From the NCBI GenBank assembly GCA_028823855.1, contig JAPPFL010000041.1, forward strand, positions 18,171 to 82,170: a stretch of DNA of 64,000 nucleotides, written 5' to 3'. Origin of the DNA: Albidovulum sp. (lineage in GTDB: Bacteria; Pseudomonadota; Alphaproteobacteria; Rhodobacterales; Rhodobacteraceae). The position numbers and the translations under genes were made by a program. Below, in pieces: positions 1 to 8,799 of the stretch (its first letter is position 1; the number at the start of each line of letters is the position of its first letter). The notes under the pieces were generated by a model that was given only the letters and a program-made list of their open reading frames with translations, ran no database searches and was not told the DNA's origin.

Positions 1-1
1 A

Positions 2-832
2 ATGCTCGACCACATGCTGGACGGGAATTTCAACTTCGGCATTTCGCCGGGCGGCTTGGCATCGGATGCCGAAGTTTTCGGAAATCTGGATTCCAACCGC
101 CAGGCCATGTTTCTGGAATGTATCAACATGGTGCTGAAGATTTGGGAAACGGATGCGCCGTACAACTTGAAAGGACAGTTCTGGAACGTCTCGACGGAAC
201 GCACCTTAATGCCCGAAATCGGCCAGGGATACATGCCGACGCCACTGCAGCGGCCGCATCCGCCGATAATCGTTACCGCCGTCGCGCCGTTTTCGAAAGG
301 GGTGACCGAGGCGGCGGCCCGGGGCTGGGATCCAATCAGCGCCAACTTCCTAATGCCCCAATGGGTGGCCACGCACTGGCCGAAATATGTCGATGGCTGC
401 GACCGAGCTGGCCGCCCTGCGGATCCGGCAAACTGGCGCGTAGCGAAGTCGGTATTCGTGGCCGACGATCTCGACACGGCGCGGCGGTACGCGACAGATC
501 CAGACAGCCCCTACGTTTTTTACTACAGGCAGCTTGCCACCAAGCTGATCAAGATGGGCCGAGCAAACCTTTTCAAGGAATATAGAGACCAGCCGGATGA
601 AGAAGTCACCATCGAGAATATCTGCGATCGGCTGATCATCTGGGGCACGCCGGACAAGGTAACCGACGATTTGCTGAAATTCCGGGAGGAAACTGGTGAT
701 TTCGGGACATTGCTCCTAGCCGGCAAGGACTGGGCCGACAGGGATCTCTCCAGGCGATCCATGATACTGACCGCCGAGAAAGTGAAGCCGATGATCAACA
801 GAGCCGAATCAAGAGTAATGGCCGCACAGTGA
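2..832 (+). CDS. LLM-class flavin-dependent oxidoreductase, 5' end outside the window
   Basis: The 276 visible residues read as the C-terminal three quarters of a bacterial-luciferase-like (F420/FMN-dependent) TIM-barrel monooxygenase. The opening MLDHMLDGNFNFGISPGG matches the family segment in which a strand ends in a glycine-rich turn. Later stretches (PHPPIIVTAVAPFS; WGTPDKVTDDLLKF) match the conserved 'G(S/T)P..V' C-terminal part. Members are usually 340-400 residues and this segment is never the N terminus, so the true start lies before base 1 and the ATG at base 2 is internal. The stop overlaps the next gene's GTG start by four bases, so the two are probably co-translated. The family oxidises organic substrates with reduced flavin. 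A flavin reductase that could supply it lies at 5.2 kb in another operon. The substrate cannot be read from the sequence. Confidence 0.85.
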   Translation: MLDHMLDGNFNFGISPGGLASDAEVFGNLDSNRQAMFLECINMVLKIWETDAPYNLKGQFWNVSTERTLMPEIGQGYMPTPLQRPHPPIIVTAVAPFSKGVTEAAARGWDPISANFLMPQWVATHWPKYVDGCDRAGRPADPANWRVAKSVFVADDLDTARRYATDPDSPYVFYYRQLATKLIKMGRANLFKEYRDQPDEEVTIENICDRLIIWGTPDKVTDDLLKFREETGDFGTLLLAGKDWADRDLSRRSMILTAEKVKPMINRAESRVMAAQ

Positions 833-1617
833 CAATTATCGATCTAGGAAAAATCACGCTAAACACTTGCGTCGACGGGACGGAAGGAAATCCTTGGATC
901 GTTCTTTCGAATTCGCTCGGCGCTAACCTTTCGATGTGGGAACCGCAAATCGCAACCCTGTCGGCAAAATACCGGATCCTGCGATACGATACGCGAGGGC
1001 ACGGCAAGAGTTCAACTCCGGAGGGTCCGTATAGCCTTTCTGATTTGGTCGGCGATGCAATTGCGCTAATGGATCGAATGAAAATTGAGAATGCTTCATG
1101 GATGGGGCTTTCCATGGGGGCGATGACGGGCATGGGATTGGCCCTCGAACACGGCGATCGATTTAAACGGATGGTTCTTGCCGACGCGCGCGCGGATGCC
1201 CCCGCTAGCTTCCGGAACATGTGGGACGAGCGGATCGCGAAGATCGAGAATGGCGGGACCGAAGCTATTGCCGACGGTACGTTGGGCACGTGGCTGACAT
1301 CCGAATTTCGGAAAGTTAAACCGAAAACATCGGAGTGGCTGCGCGCTATGATTGTCGCAACCGACGATCGCGGATACATCGCCTGCGCGAGGGGACTTAA
1401 AAACTTGAACTATCTATTTCGGCTTGGCGAGGTGGCGCTGCCGGTGCTATACGTCGGCGGCTCGGATGATCCCGGCGCACCGCCGACAGTTATGCGCGAG
1501 ATGGCCGACGCCACTCCAGGAGCTTCCTACGTTGAAATTCCGAATGCCGCCCATATCGCAAATGTGAACAAGCCGGATGAGTTCAACCGGGCGATTGCAA
1601 GCTTTCTCGGTGTTTGA
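829..1617 (+). CDS. alpha/beta-fold hydrolase, 3-oxoadipate enol-lactonase-like
   Basis: This 262-residue protein is a complete alpha/beta hydrolase. The nucleophile elbow GLSMGA places Ser95 as nucleophile, the acid is Asp213 or Asp214 in GGSDDPG, and His242 lies in AAHIAN. The early segment SNSLGANLSMWEPQ and the RYDTRGHGKS strand resemble PcaD-type enol-lactonases, which hydrolyse a lactone formed during aromatic ring breakdown. The start is GTG at 829, overlapping the preceding stop. The next gene starts three bases after the stop. An esterase or C-C hydrolase on a different substrate is equally possible, because this fold is promiscuous and residue patterns alone do not fix the substrate. 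Confidence 0.85.
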   Translation: MTIIDLGKITLNTCVDGTEGNPWIVLSNSLGANLSMWEPQIATLSAKYRILRYDTRGHGKSSTPEGPYSLSDLVGDAIALMDRMKIENASWMGLSMGAMTGMGLALEHGDRFKRMVLADARADAPASFRNMWDERIAKIENGGTEAIADGTLGTWLTSEFRKVKPKTSEWLRAMIVATDDRGYIACARGLKNLNYLFRLGEVALPVLYVGGSDDPGAPPTVMREMADATPGASYVEIPNAAHIANVNKPDEFNRAIASFLGV

Positions 1618-1620
1618 GCC

Positions 1621-2502
1621 ATGGCAATAACGGATCGGGTGCCCTACCAAGCAATCGTTGACCGGCCGCGACTAAAGCTTCCGGGCGGTAAGCGAATAGC
1701 GGTCTGGGTAATTCTCAATGCCGAGGAATGGAGGATCGAACTTCCTATGCCTAGGACGGTCCTCTCTCCTCCCATGGGGAAGGCTCTGCTTCCCGATGTG
1801 CCGAATTGGTCGTGGCACGAGTACGGGTTGCGGGCCGGTTTCTGGCGGCAGCACGAGGCTTTGGTAGCCCGAGGGATCCCTGCAACGTTTGCCGTTAACG
1901 GGAAAGTTTGCACGTCCTACGCCCGAGTTTCGGAAGCGGCGCTGGATGCCGGGTGGGAATTCATGGGGCACGGTTACCTGCAAGGGCCTATGCACAAGCT
2001 TGAGGACCAGCGAGGTGAAATTGCGCAAGCGGTGGATGCGATCGAGAGATTCTGTGGCAAGCGTCCTCGAAGCTGGGAGAGTCCCGGATTAACCGAAACG
2101 GAAGAGACGCTCGATTTGCTTCGCGAAGCTGGAATCGAATACGTTGCTGATTGGGTGATCGACGATTTGCCTCAGGAGATCGATACGCCGTTCGGTGCCA
2201 TTACGACGATCCCGTACACTGTCGAACTTAATGACATCACGGTGTTCGCGCTGCAGAATCACGAATCGGATGTGTTTCTGACCCGCGGCAAGGAGCAATT
2301 CTCGCGTCTCTACAACGAAGCAAGGGACAATGCGCGAGTTATGGCGATTTCAATTCATCCCTACATCACCGGAGTTCCGCATCGCATTGGATACCTGGAA
2401 CGACTTTTCGACCACATTTGCTCGTACGATGACGTGGCATGGATGACGGCGAGCGAGATAGGGGACTGGTACTGCGCCGAAATGGCAAGACTGCGAACCT
2501 GA
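1621..2502 (+). CDS. polysaccharide deacetylase-family (NodB-like) amidohydrolase
   Basis: The 293-residue product resembles the PuuE/allantoinase-like branch of the NodB carbohydrate-esterase fold rather than chitin deacetylases. Visible pieces are the first strand with an acidic pair (ILNAEEW), the strand FAVNGKV, the metal-binding region around His117 (FMGHGYLQGPMH) and a late histidine in ISIHPYITG. The first metal-binding aspartate of classical NodB proteins appears as the Asn-Glu-Glu variant common in the PuuE-like group. No signal peptide is visible, so it is probably cytosolic and acts on a small amide or ureide. It is the third gene of a tight operon with a flavin monooxygenase and a hydrolase, which suggests breakdown of a nitrogen-containing ring compound (inference). 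Confidence 0.8.
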   Translation: MAITDRVPYQAIVDRPRLKLPGGKRIAVWVILNAEEWRIELPMPRTVLSPPMGKALLPDVPNWSWHEYGLRAGFWRQHEALVARGIPATFAVNGKVCTSYARVSEAALDAGWEFMGHGYLQGPMHKLEDQRGEIAQAVDAIERFCGKRPRSWESPGLTETEETLDLLREAGIEYVADWVIDDLPQEIDTPFGAITTIPYTVELNDITVFALQNHESDVFLTRGKEQFSRLYNEARDNARVMAISIHPYITGVPHRIGYLERLFDHICSYDDVAWMTASEIGDWYCAEMARLRT

Positions 2503-3172
2503 CCAAGAAAAGCCGATCATTGCATTGCAGGTGAATTACGCGTCCAAAGTGACATGCCGTCAGAATTTAACGGAATTTCAACGGATTAAATCGGTCTAGG
2601 ATTTCTGCAAGCCTTTGACCGCAATTTTTTTTGGAATTCAAGCGAAGAGTTTTAAAAAATTTCTGTTGCAAGAATCTCGGAAAATTTTTGATGCTATCGA
2701 TGACATAGGCGTAGAGTCACAATTTGCGCGATGCTTATCCTACCGCGTTGACGATGTTCCCGACGGGGAACAGATTCGCGAAAGTCACTTGAAAAACCTT
2801 GGCGCGAAAGCGGAAGGCTGAAAGAGAAAACCTTCGTGATCCATCCGGACATGCCGGCGAAGACCATCGCCGAAAACTAAGCGGTCGTCCGGCGAATATT
2901 TGCGTGCGAAAGCCTCCGGGACGCCTTCGACGCCAGGCGTTCGTTGCCCGACTGTCGCGATGCTCGGTACCGTGACGCGCGACGAGCCATCATTGCCGGC
3001 AAACCTCGAATTCGAAGCGCCGTGCGCCCAAAACTGTCGCCGAGAGGAAAGAGCGTTCCGGCCGACGGACATTAATCTTGCGAATTGAGCAACAAGCCGA
3101 AGCACGTTCAAATATCGTCCGGCTAGTAGCCTTGCAAGTAAAATCTCCAGGCCTTTCTCGTGAATGCCCGTT
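2503..3172. other. intergenic stretch, no convincing gene
   Basis: About 670 bases separate the hydrolase operon from the convergent Gfo/Idh/MocA gene. Short open frames occur on both strands, but none resembles a family I recognise and none has a good ribosome-binding site. Around 2815-3075 (+) one frame reads like protein (KTFVIHPDMPAKTIAEN, then a TAA, then an Arg-rich stretch) and may be a fossil gene end. I cannot assign it. Confidence 0.4.
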
Positions 3173-4165
3173 TCAAAGGCGAACAGCTTCGCCTGTTTCC
3201 GCTGAACGGACGATGGCTTCGAGCACCTCGATGTTGTGGACTTTTTCTTCGTCGGAAATCAGGTACGGTTCCTCGCCGCGAATGGCGGCCGCGAAGTTCC
3301 GAAGGTTTGCAGTAACCGTATCGTTCCAATCGAACGTGCTAGTATCCTGGTCTTCGTTATTGCGATACCTCGTCATGCGCACCTCGCCGCCCGGCGTGTC
3401 CGGATGAGTAGCATTGCGAATTTCGATCCACTCCCGCGACCCGAAAACATGCGTTCGGAGGAAATGCGGAGTATTCAAGATTGCCTGCATTTGAGCGATC
3501 ATTCCGGCTTTGAACTGCATTTGAACAGTGACGATGTCGCCGGTTTCCCAACCGAGTTCTCGGTCGGCGGCGATGGCGTGGATCGAGGCTACCGGCCCGA
3601 AGAACCAAATGAGCAGGTCCGTCAGGTGAATGCCCATTTGCGCCATGCCGGCAGCTGGAGCGAATCGCTTGACGGTACGCCAGCTACCGGGGACATGGTG
3701 CTTTAGCTTGTCGTGGCTAAAGGCAAGCTCGGCGTGCATAATCGTGCCTAGTTCATTGGCATCGAGAGCTCTTTTCAGTATCTGAATGGCGGTTTCGAAC
3801 CGGCGTTCGTGCCCGACGCCGAGAAGCACGCCCGCATTGTTGCATGCATCAACCGAAGACCTTGCGCCGGCGGCAGTCAATGAAAGCGGCTTTTCGCAGA
3901 ACACGTTGACGCCGGCGGCGGCGCAGGCGGCGACTTGGCTGTCATGGAGGTCGTTGGGCGATGCTAGGACCACCGCATCAATAGCAGGCAGCGACAGAAT
4001 GTCGTCCAGATCGGAAACAGGTGTTGCTCCAAGTTCGGAAATCCCCTCATGGACAGATTCGTTCTTGTCGGCGATCGCCAGCAACTTAAAACCGCCATGG
4101 CGCGACAGGCGCGTCGCGATATGCCGTCCCCACCAGCCAAAGCCGACAATTCCAATTTTCAGCAT
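3173..4165 (-). CDS. Gfo/Idh/MocA-family NAD(P)-dependent oxidoreductase
   Basis: The 330-residue protein starts with a Rossmann fold, MLKIGIVGFGWWGRH, and has the family signature FCEKPLSL with Glu91-Lys92-Pro93, where the lysine contacts the nicotinamide and substrate. The C-terminal half is the usual alpha/beta domain (GMAQMGIHLTDLLIWFFGP, with a typical catalytic-region His-x3-Asp). I start at the ATG at 4165. The frame is open 10 codons further, but the Rossmann strand normally begins within five residues of the N terminus. The start lies inside the last codons of the upstream LysR gene (7-base overlap), so the two are translationally coupled. Members oxidise sugars, inositols or related polyols. 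The actual substrate is unknown, and control by the adjacent LysR protein is likely. Confidence 0.88.
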   Translation of the reverse strand: MLKIGIVGFGWWGRHIATRLSRHGGFKLLAIADKNESVHEGISELGATPVSDLDDILSLPAIDAVVLASPNDLHDSQVAACAAAGVNVFCEKPLSLTAAGARSSVDACNNAGVLLGVGHERRFETAIQILKRALDANELGTIMHAELAFSHDKLKHHVPGSWRTVKRFAPAAGMAQMGIHLTDLLIWFFGPVASIHAIAADRELGWETGDIVTVQMQFKAGMIAQMQAILNTPHFLRTHVFGSREWIEIRNATHPDTPGGEVRMTRYRNNEDQDTSTFDWNDTVTANLRNFAAAIRGEEPYLISDEEKVHNIEVLEAIVRSAETGEAVRL

Positions 4166-5112
4166 GCCTTTCCTCGAAGAGTTGCCGCTTTCCATTCCGC
4201 GAGCAATCGGTCTACTTCGTTTCGCAGATGTTCCAGAAAAATGGCGGACGCTCGCGATAGCGCTTTCTCTGACTTTTGGACGACGATGTAGTCCGTCGCG
4301 ATGCCCGGCTCGGAAAGCGGGTGAAGTTTGCGCCTTTCGCCTTGAATGTCATTATGGCAAAGCACTGACGGCAGCACCGCGCACCAATCGGTTCGCGACA
4401 CGAATTCCAATGTCGCCAGCATCGCATCCATCTCCAGAACCTCGCGAATCTTGACATCGTGCGCTTCGAAATAGTTGTCAAGCCAGCGTCGACGAATATT
4501 GCGCGGGCTAGGCATAATAAGTTTCAACCCGTCCAGGTCTTCGGGCCGAACCGGATCCAGGTGCCGTCGGTTCGGCAGAAGGGTCGTCGCGCCGAAAAGC
4601 ACCTCATGGTCGGTCGCTAAATATTTCGCCGTTAGGCCGTTTAGTACATCGCCTGCGGGAACGACAGCGCAATCGAGATCGCCTTTTGCTACGCGACGCA
4701 TGAGCGAGAAGGAATATTCCTCCAATACGGAAATATCGATCTGGCGGTATTCCTCCCGGAATCGCTGCATTGCGCCTGGAAGCACGGATCGCGTAAGGCT
4801 GGGAATTATACCGAACTTGATTTTGCCGGTTACGGAGCCTTTAACTTCTTCGGTCTTGCGTTCAAGTTCGAATAGCGCGCGAAGTATTCGCCTTCCGTCT
4901 TCATAAACAACGCGCCCGACGGGCGTAAGGTCGGCAGAACCGCGCCGTCTTTCGAGCAAAGGCGCACCCAGGGAAATCTCCAGATTCTTGACTTGGGTCG
5001 ACATTCCCGACTGCGTCGCGTTTTCGCGCTCAGCCGCACGGCTAAAGGACTGCTCCTCGTAGACAGCGATTAGCGCCTGCAGGCTGCGGATATTGATTTT
5101 GGGCGATGCCAT
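4159..5112 (-). CDS. LysR-family transcriptional regulator
   Basis: This 317-residue protein has the LysR layout: an N-terminal winged helix-turn-helix (INIRSLQALIAVYEEQSFSR, then ATQSGMSTQVKNLE) and a periplasmic-binding-protein-like effector domain from about residue 93 (GKIKFGIIPSLTRSVLP). It is transcribed divergently from the flavin-reductase/CMD operon at 5.2 kb and overlaps the dehydrogenase gene that follows it. It therefore probably controls both directions from the AT-rich gap, which contains a perfect inverted repeat (5122-5143). The inducer is unknown and is presumably a metabolite of the neighbouring pathway. Confidence 0.92.
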   Translation of the reverse strand: MASPKINIRSLQALIAVYEEQSFSRAAERENATQSGMSTQVKNLEISLGAPLLERRRGSADLTPVGRVVYEDGRRILRALFELERKTEEVKGSVTGKIKFGIIPSLTRSVLPGAMQRFREEYRQIDISVLEEYSFSLMRRVAKGDLDCAVVPAGDVLNGLTAKYLATDHEVLFGATTLLPNRRHLDPVRPEDLDGLKLIMPSPRNIRRRWLDNYFEAHDVKIREVLEMDAMLATLEFVSRTDWCAVLPSVLCHNDIQGERRKLHPLSEPGIATDYIVVQKSEKALSRASAIFLEHLRNEVDRLLAEWKAATLRGKAC

Positions 5113-5121
5113 CGAAATTAT

Positions 5122-5143
5122 ATTTTATTTTGATGAATAAAAT
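5122..5143. promoter_or_regulatory. candidate LysR operator in divergent promoter region
   Basis: Between the LysR gene and the divergent flavin-reductase gene lies a perfect 8-base inverted repeat, ATTTTATT-(6)-AATAAAAT, in an otherwise GC-richer sequence. LysR proteins bind interrupted dyads of the T-N11-A type near their own promoters. Position and symmetry fit, but binding is inferred. Confidence 0.5.
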
Positions 5144-5221
5144 AAAAAATATCATTTTCTTAGATAGAATGCATCCCTTATATTGTCGGCAAGATCAGGG
5201 ATCAAGATAAAGAAAAAATTA

Positions 5222-5740
5222 ATGGAACCAGGCGCTCTCGATGCGCGGCCGGACTTAACACGTAGCCTGCGCAACGCTTTTGGATGCTTTGCTTCCGGCG
5301 TTGCCGTGGTATCAGTCCTCGATCGGTCAGGATCTCCTACGGGAATCACTGTGAACTCCTTTTCATCGCTTAGCCTTGAACCGGCGCTGCTGCTGTTCTC
5401 TATAGGCTGCGAACAAGCCAGCGCACGCTGGTTCCACTCGCAAGATTCATTCAATGTCAACGTGCTTTGCCGCGAACAGGAGCATCTTGCATGGCAATTC
5501 GCCAAGCCGCTGGAGAACAAGTTTGCTCGCGTCGATTCATGGAGGGCTCGGAACGGCGTCCCGGTCATTGATGGCGCAATGGCATTTTTTGTATGCCGCA
5601 AGTACGGTATCGTTGAAGGCGGCGATCACCAGATCGTAATTGGCGAAATCCTTGATTTCGGAACGCGAGATGCCGAACCACTCGTGTATTTGAAGGGCAG
5701 AATGCGCGAAATAGCGGCAGAAAGGAGGCCTGCCGTATGA
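5222..5740 (+). CDS. flavin reductase (NADH:FMN oxidoreductase-like, HpaC/DIM6 type)
   Basis: The 172-residue protein shows the flavin-reductase-like barrel: the N-terminal FGCFASGVAVVS, the FMN-binding strand GITVNSFSSLSLEPALLLFS (residues 41-60) and the later VNVLCREQEHLAWQFA. Such enzymes reduce FMN or FAD with NAD(P)H and hand it to a partner monooxygenase. I chose ATG 5222. A TTG 39 bases upstream is in frame, but its extra residues are Lys-rich and lie outside the fold. The stop overlaps the next gene's ATG (ATGA). The nearest plausible partner is the luciferase-like oxidoreductase at the start of the window. The divergent LysR gene is the likely regulator. Confidence 0.9.
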   Translation: MEPGALDARPDLTRSLRNAFGCFASGVAVVSVLDRSGSPTGITVNSFSSLSLEPALLLFSIGCEQASARWFHSQDSFNVNVLCREQEHLAWQFAKPLENKFARVDSWRARNGVPVIDGAMAFFVCRKYGIVEGGDHQIVIGEILDFGTRDAEPLVYLKGRMREIAAERRPAV

Positions 5741-6312
5741 ATCGGCATCCCGAAATCACTGAAAGCGACCTTACTCCCGAGCAGCGGAGCGTCTGGGACC
5801 GGATCGTTGCGGGGCCGCGCGGAAGCGTCGAAGGGCCGTTGCGAGTGTGGCTGCAATCGCCTGCGCTCGCCGACAGGGCGCAGGATCTGGGGCAGTTCGC
5901 TCGCTACGACAGTAGCCTGCCGCCAAGGCTTTCGGAACTGGCGATTATAGTTACGGGTCGGATCTGGGGCGCGGAATTCGAATGGAGCCAACACGCTCCT
6001 CTGGCCGCCAAGGCCGGGATTCCGCAGGAGGCGATCAAGTCGATTTCGCTTGGAAAACGCCCGAATTTCACAGATCCCGAAATGGAGGTTGTTTTTGAAT
6101 TTACGGTCGAACTGCAGCGAGATCGCGCGGTTTCGGACTCGACCTTCGCCCGCGCCTCTGAAATCCTTGGGATGCGAGGCATGGTCGATCTTGTAGGAAT
6201 TTGCGGGTACTACGCGCTGATTTCCATGACGATAAACGTGTTCGACGTGCCGACGGACAGCGAAATTCGCTTGCCCTATATCGGAATCTCTGCCGCTGAC
6301 ATGTTCGCCTAG
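5737..6312 (+). CDS. carboxymuconolactone decarboxylase-family protein
   Basis: The 191-residue product is an all-helical CMD/AhpD-like protein. The conserved core is LSELAIIVTGRIWGAEFEWSQH, with the Glu...Trp-x2-His arrangement of the decarboxylase-like branch, followed by AAKAGIPQEAI. The Cys-x-x-Cys redox pair of AhpD is absent, so peroxidase activity is unlikely. The gene overlaps the flavin reductase by four bases and completes a two-gene operon. Proteins of this branch accompany aromatic or lactone catabolism, where they decarboxylate or isomerise ring-cleavage products; the precise role here is unknown. Confidence 0.88.
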   Translation: MNRHPEITESDLTPEQRSVWDRIVAGPRGSVEGPLRVWLQSPALADRAQDLGQFARYDSSLPPRLSELAIIVTGRIWGAEFEWSQHAPLAAKAGIPQEAIKSISLGKRPNFTDPEMEVVFEFTVELQRDRAVSDSTFARASEILGMRGMVDLVGICGYYALISMTINVFDVPTDSEIRLPYIGISAADMFA

Positions 6313-7020
6313 GTCCCGCTTGTGCCGGGTAGGTCTTCAGCAGAGGCGGGCTGGAATTGAAGATGAGTTGCAGAGACTTGAAACCTCTAGGAATCGATTT
6401 AGCCGCCGAGAAGAGAGTGGCGCGCTTGCTTCGGCGGCCGATTTGCGGGATGCTCGGGCTTCGTTCAAGTCGACGATTGCGATGCGCGGAAGTCTGACAT
6501 TTGCTATTGCTAGCTCGTCGGCCTTGCGCCAGGGCCGAGACCGTTCATGAAAGCCTTAGAGGAAGGCAACCCAATTGCAGTCTTGGCGGTCAGTTCGTCT
6601 CCGTTGACCGGACTTGAATTTGAGACTCCCAAGATGGCGCGATGCGGTATGGCCGAGTGATCGCGTTCGGGTCCATGTCGCTGCCATCTGCAATTAAACC
6701 TCAATTGCGGCATTTGAGCAAATTCATACGGCCAAAATTCTATACTAGGCCGGTTCGACCGGCAATTTCAGAATTGACAGTTTCGCGATCTAGGATGGGA
6801 GCCGGCGCGGTCCGTTCCACTAACGGCAAACTCTAGTTTCCGAGCGAAAATGCTACAACGATACTGCGGCGAATTTGGGTAATGCCCTAGCCAGATGGAG
6901 ACACCGGATTTCAAATCATTACGAAAACACCTCGATTCTCAAAGAATTCGCTATCTCTTACAGCCGGATTGCGCTCAATGCCTGGCTCGCAGTTTTCGAA
7001 AACGAAGTAGGATGCCAAGT
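6313..7020. other. intergenic stretch, no gene recognised
   Basis: About 700 bases between the CMD gene and the next dehydrogenase. Only short open frames without family resemblance are present. An open frame runs upstream in phase with the dehydrogenase from 6895, but its residues do not belong to the fold. Confidence 0.45.
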
Positions 7021-7902
7021 ATGATCGGACTAATCGGGCTAGGAAACATGGGTCGCGCGATCGCCGAACGGCTGATTGACGACGGCGCAGAATTAGTTGT
7101 TTGGAATCGCAGCCCGGAAAAGATCGTTGATCTGGAAGGGGTCCGCGTCGCGAAATCGCCGTCGGAAGTTGCGGTTTCCTCGCGTGTGACCTTGTCGGTT
7201 TTGGCCAATGACGCTGCGATTAAGGATGTTTACTTTGGCGGCGGAGGAATTCTGTCCGAGAATCTCGCAGGTCGAGTCGTCGTGGAGATGTGCACGACCT
7301 CACCCGAACGGACGGAAAGCCTTGAAGCCGAGGTCGAGCGTAGAGGCGGCCAGTTTCTGGAATGTCCTGTCGGCGGAACAATCGGTCCTACGAGGCAAGG
7401 CAGGCTGCTTGGCCTGGCGGGCGGCAAGCCCGCGGCATTTGAAGCGGCGCGCCACGTATTGGAAAAGATAACGCGCAGGCTCGAATATCTTGGGCCGATC
7501 GGCAATGGCGCTTCCATGAAATTGGCGATTAACCTGCCGCTAATGGTATATTGGAGCGCTCTTGGGGAATCTTTCGGCCTAGTGCTTGACCGCGGAATCG
7601 AGGTAGGCAAGGCTGCGGATATCCTTGCGGACTCCTCCGGTGCGATCGGCGCAGCGAAAAACCGAGTACCGCCTATTCGCGACATGATCGCGAAAGGCGA
7701 CCCGGGGGATGTCAGCTTATCGCTTCAAAATGGACTGAAGGATATGCGACTCATGGAAGAATTAGCGCAGGCGCACGGTCGTAGGCACGAGGTGATCTCG
7801 GCGGCTCGAAATCGAGCGGAAGCGGCAGCAGACTCTGGATTCGCTAACTTGGACACTTCGCTGATCGCCGCATTCGGCCAAAAAGTTGTGCCGTCGGAAT
7901 AA
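7021..7902 (+). CDS. NAD(P)-dependent beta-hydroxyacid dehydrogenase (3-hydroxyisobutyrate dehydrogenase family)
   Basis: From the ATG at 7021 the protein has 293 residues and begins directly with MIGLIGLGNMGRAIA, the GxGxxG nucleotide site. The substrate loop (ECPVGGT, residues 115-120) and the catalytic-lysine helix GNGASMKLAIN, with Lys167, are intact. An AGTAGG stretch 9-14 bases upstream supports this start. An ATG three codons earlier (7012) and one far upstream are also in frame. The family oxidises or reduces short beta-hydroxy acids. It stands alone, with a fossil Fic gene downstream. Two similar dehydrogenases occur at 21.9 and 25.9 kb, each in a different context. Confidence 0.9.
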   Translation: MIGLIGLGNMGRAIAERLIDDGAELVVWNRSPEKIVDLEGVRVAKSPSEVAVSSRVTLSVLANDAAIKDVYFGGGGILSENLAGRVVVEMCTTSPERTESLEAEVERRGGQFLECPVGGTIGPTRQGRLLGLAGGKPAAFEAARHVLEKITRRLEYLGPIGNGASMKLAINLPLMVYWSALGESFGLVLDRGIEVGKAADILADSSGAIGAAKNRVPPIRDMIAKGDPGDVSLSLQNGLKDMRLMEELAQAHGRRHEVISAARNRAEAAADSGFANLDTSLIAAFGQKVVPSE

Positions 7903-8114
7903 GTTTTCCGATGCGACACGATGGCCGAATATCGGCAGTCTTCAAAAGTGGCGCAGTTCTAAAAAGATCACGATTCCGGTCGCTTCGGACTAGTATTCCC
8001 GATGCGCGGAGGTTTACGCCTATGGATGCCGCGGGCAATCGCTGTCGACGCAGAATTCAAACGGCCCGCCGCAAGCTTCAATGAAAAAATACCCGACGAT
8101 TTGGATCGTATCCG

Positions 8115-8507
8115 ATGATTAAGACGAACCTCATGCCGCTTTCATTCACTGACGTGACAGTCACGATCTATGCCGAAGCGATGCTCGGTGTGTATGAACT
8201 GAATCGGATCGATTTGCTTAAGGACGTTTTCATCTGGGCTTACGAGCGTTCCGCGTCGGTCAGGCAATCGCTTGGCGAGCCGGACCCGTTCCGTATGAAG
8301 CATCGCGAAGCCATGCGTGAAATCGTCCAGACTATCGCGCTAGAGCAGCTGGACAAAAAAGCAGCCCTCTCCCGCATCGCCGCCGAGGCTGGAATCAACG
8401 TCGAAGCCGATGAACGCGACCAATTTAGGGAAGTGGCTGAAAACGAAATTTAGGGACTCCACGAGGGAAACTTCGCGCGCTACCGGATAAAGCCGTCGCA
8501 GTTTTAG
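8115..8507 (+). pseudogene. 3' remnant of a Fic-family protein gene
   Basis: The open frame 8115-8453 (LMPLSFTDVTVTIYAEAMLG; LKDVFIWAYERSAS; RQSLGEPDPFRM) matches the region after the Fic core in a common proteobacterial Fic protein. A TAG at 8451 interrupts it. The same frame then continues GLHEGNFARYRIKPSQF to a second TAG at 8505, and that segment is the normal end of the family. So a nonsense mutation separates the last 17 codons. The catalytic HPFxxGNGR motif should lie upstream. Bases 8015-8080 give only a faint, unconvincing echo, so the AMPylation domain is lost. Family assignment rests on remembered sequence similarity. Confidence 0.6.
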
Positions 8508-8799
8508 GCTTGGCAAGATGCCTGGAACTAGCCGGGGAAGGTGCTAGCTGCTGCGATGGATCACTGCCAAAGAATAGTCTGGCCCGCATCGCAATAGCCG
8601 ATCGAAGTTTCCTCGCGACGCATTTTCCGGCCAAGTCAGACGAAATGCGGGGGAAGCATGTCGTAGGCCGCCTCGAAGTCCAGCGGTAAAGCATCCATGT
8701 TTCGAGTCAAGGATCTCTTTGAATAATTTCAGCGGTTTCCTCACAATTTATGCACGGCTTTCCACGGTTTTCCCCACAGCTGTTCCGTTCCCGTCGATG

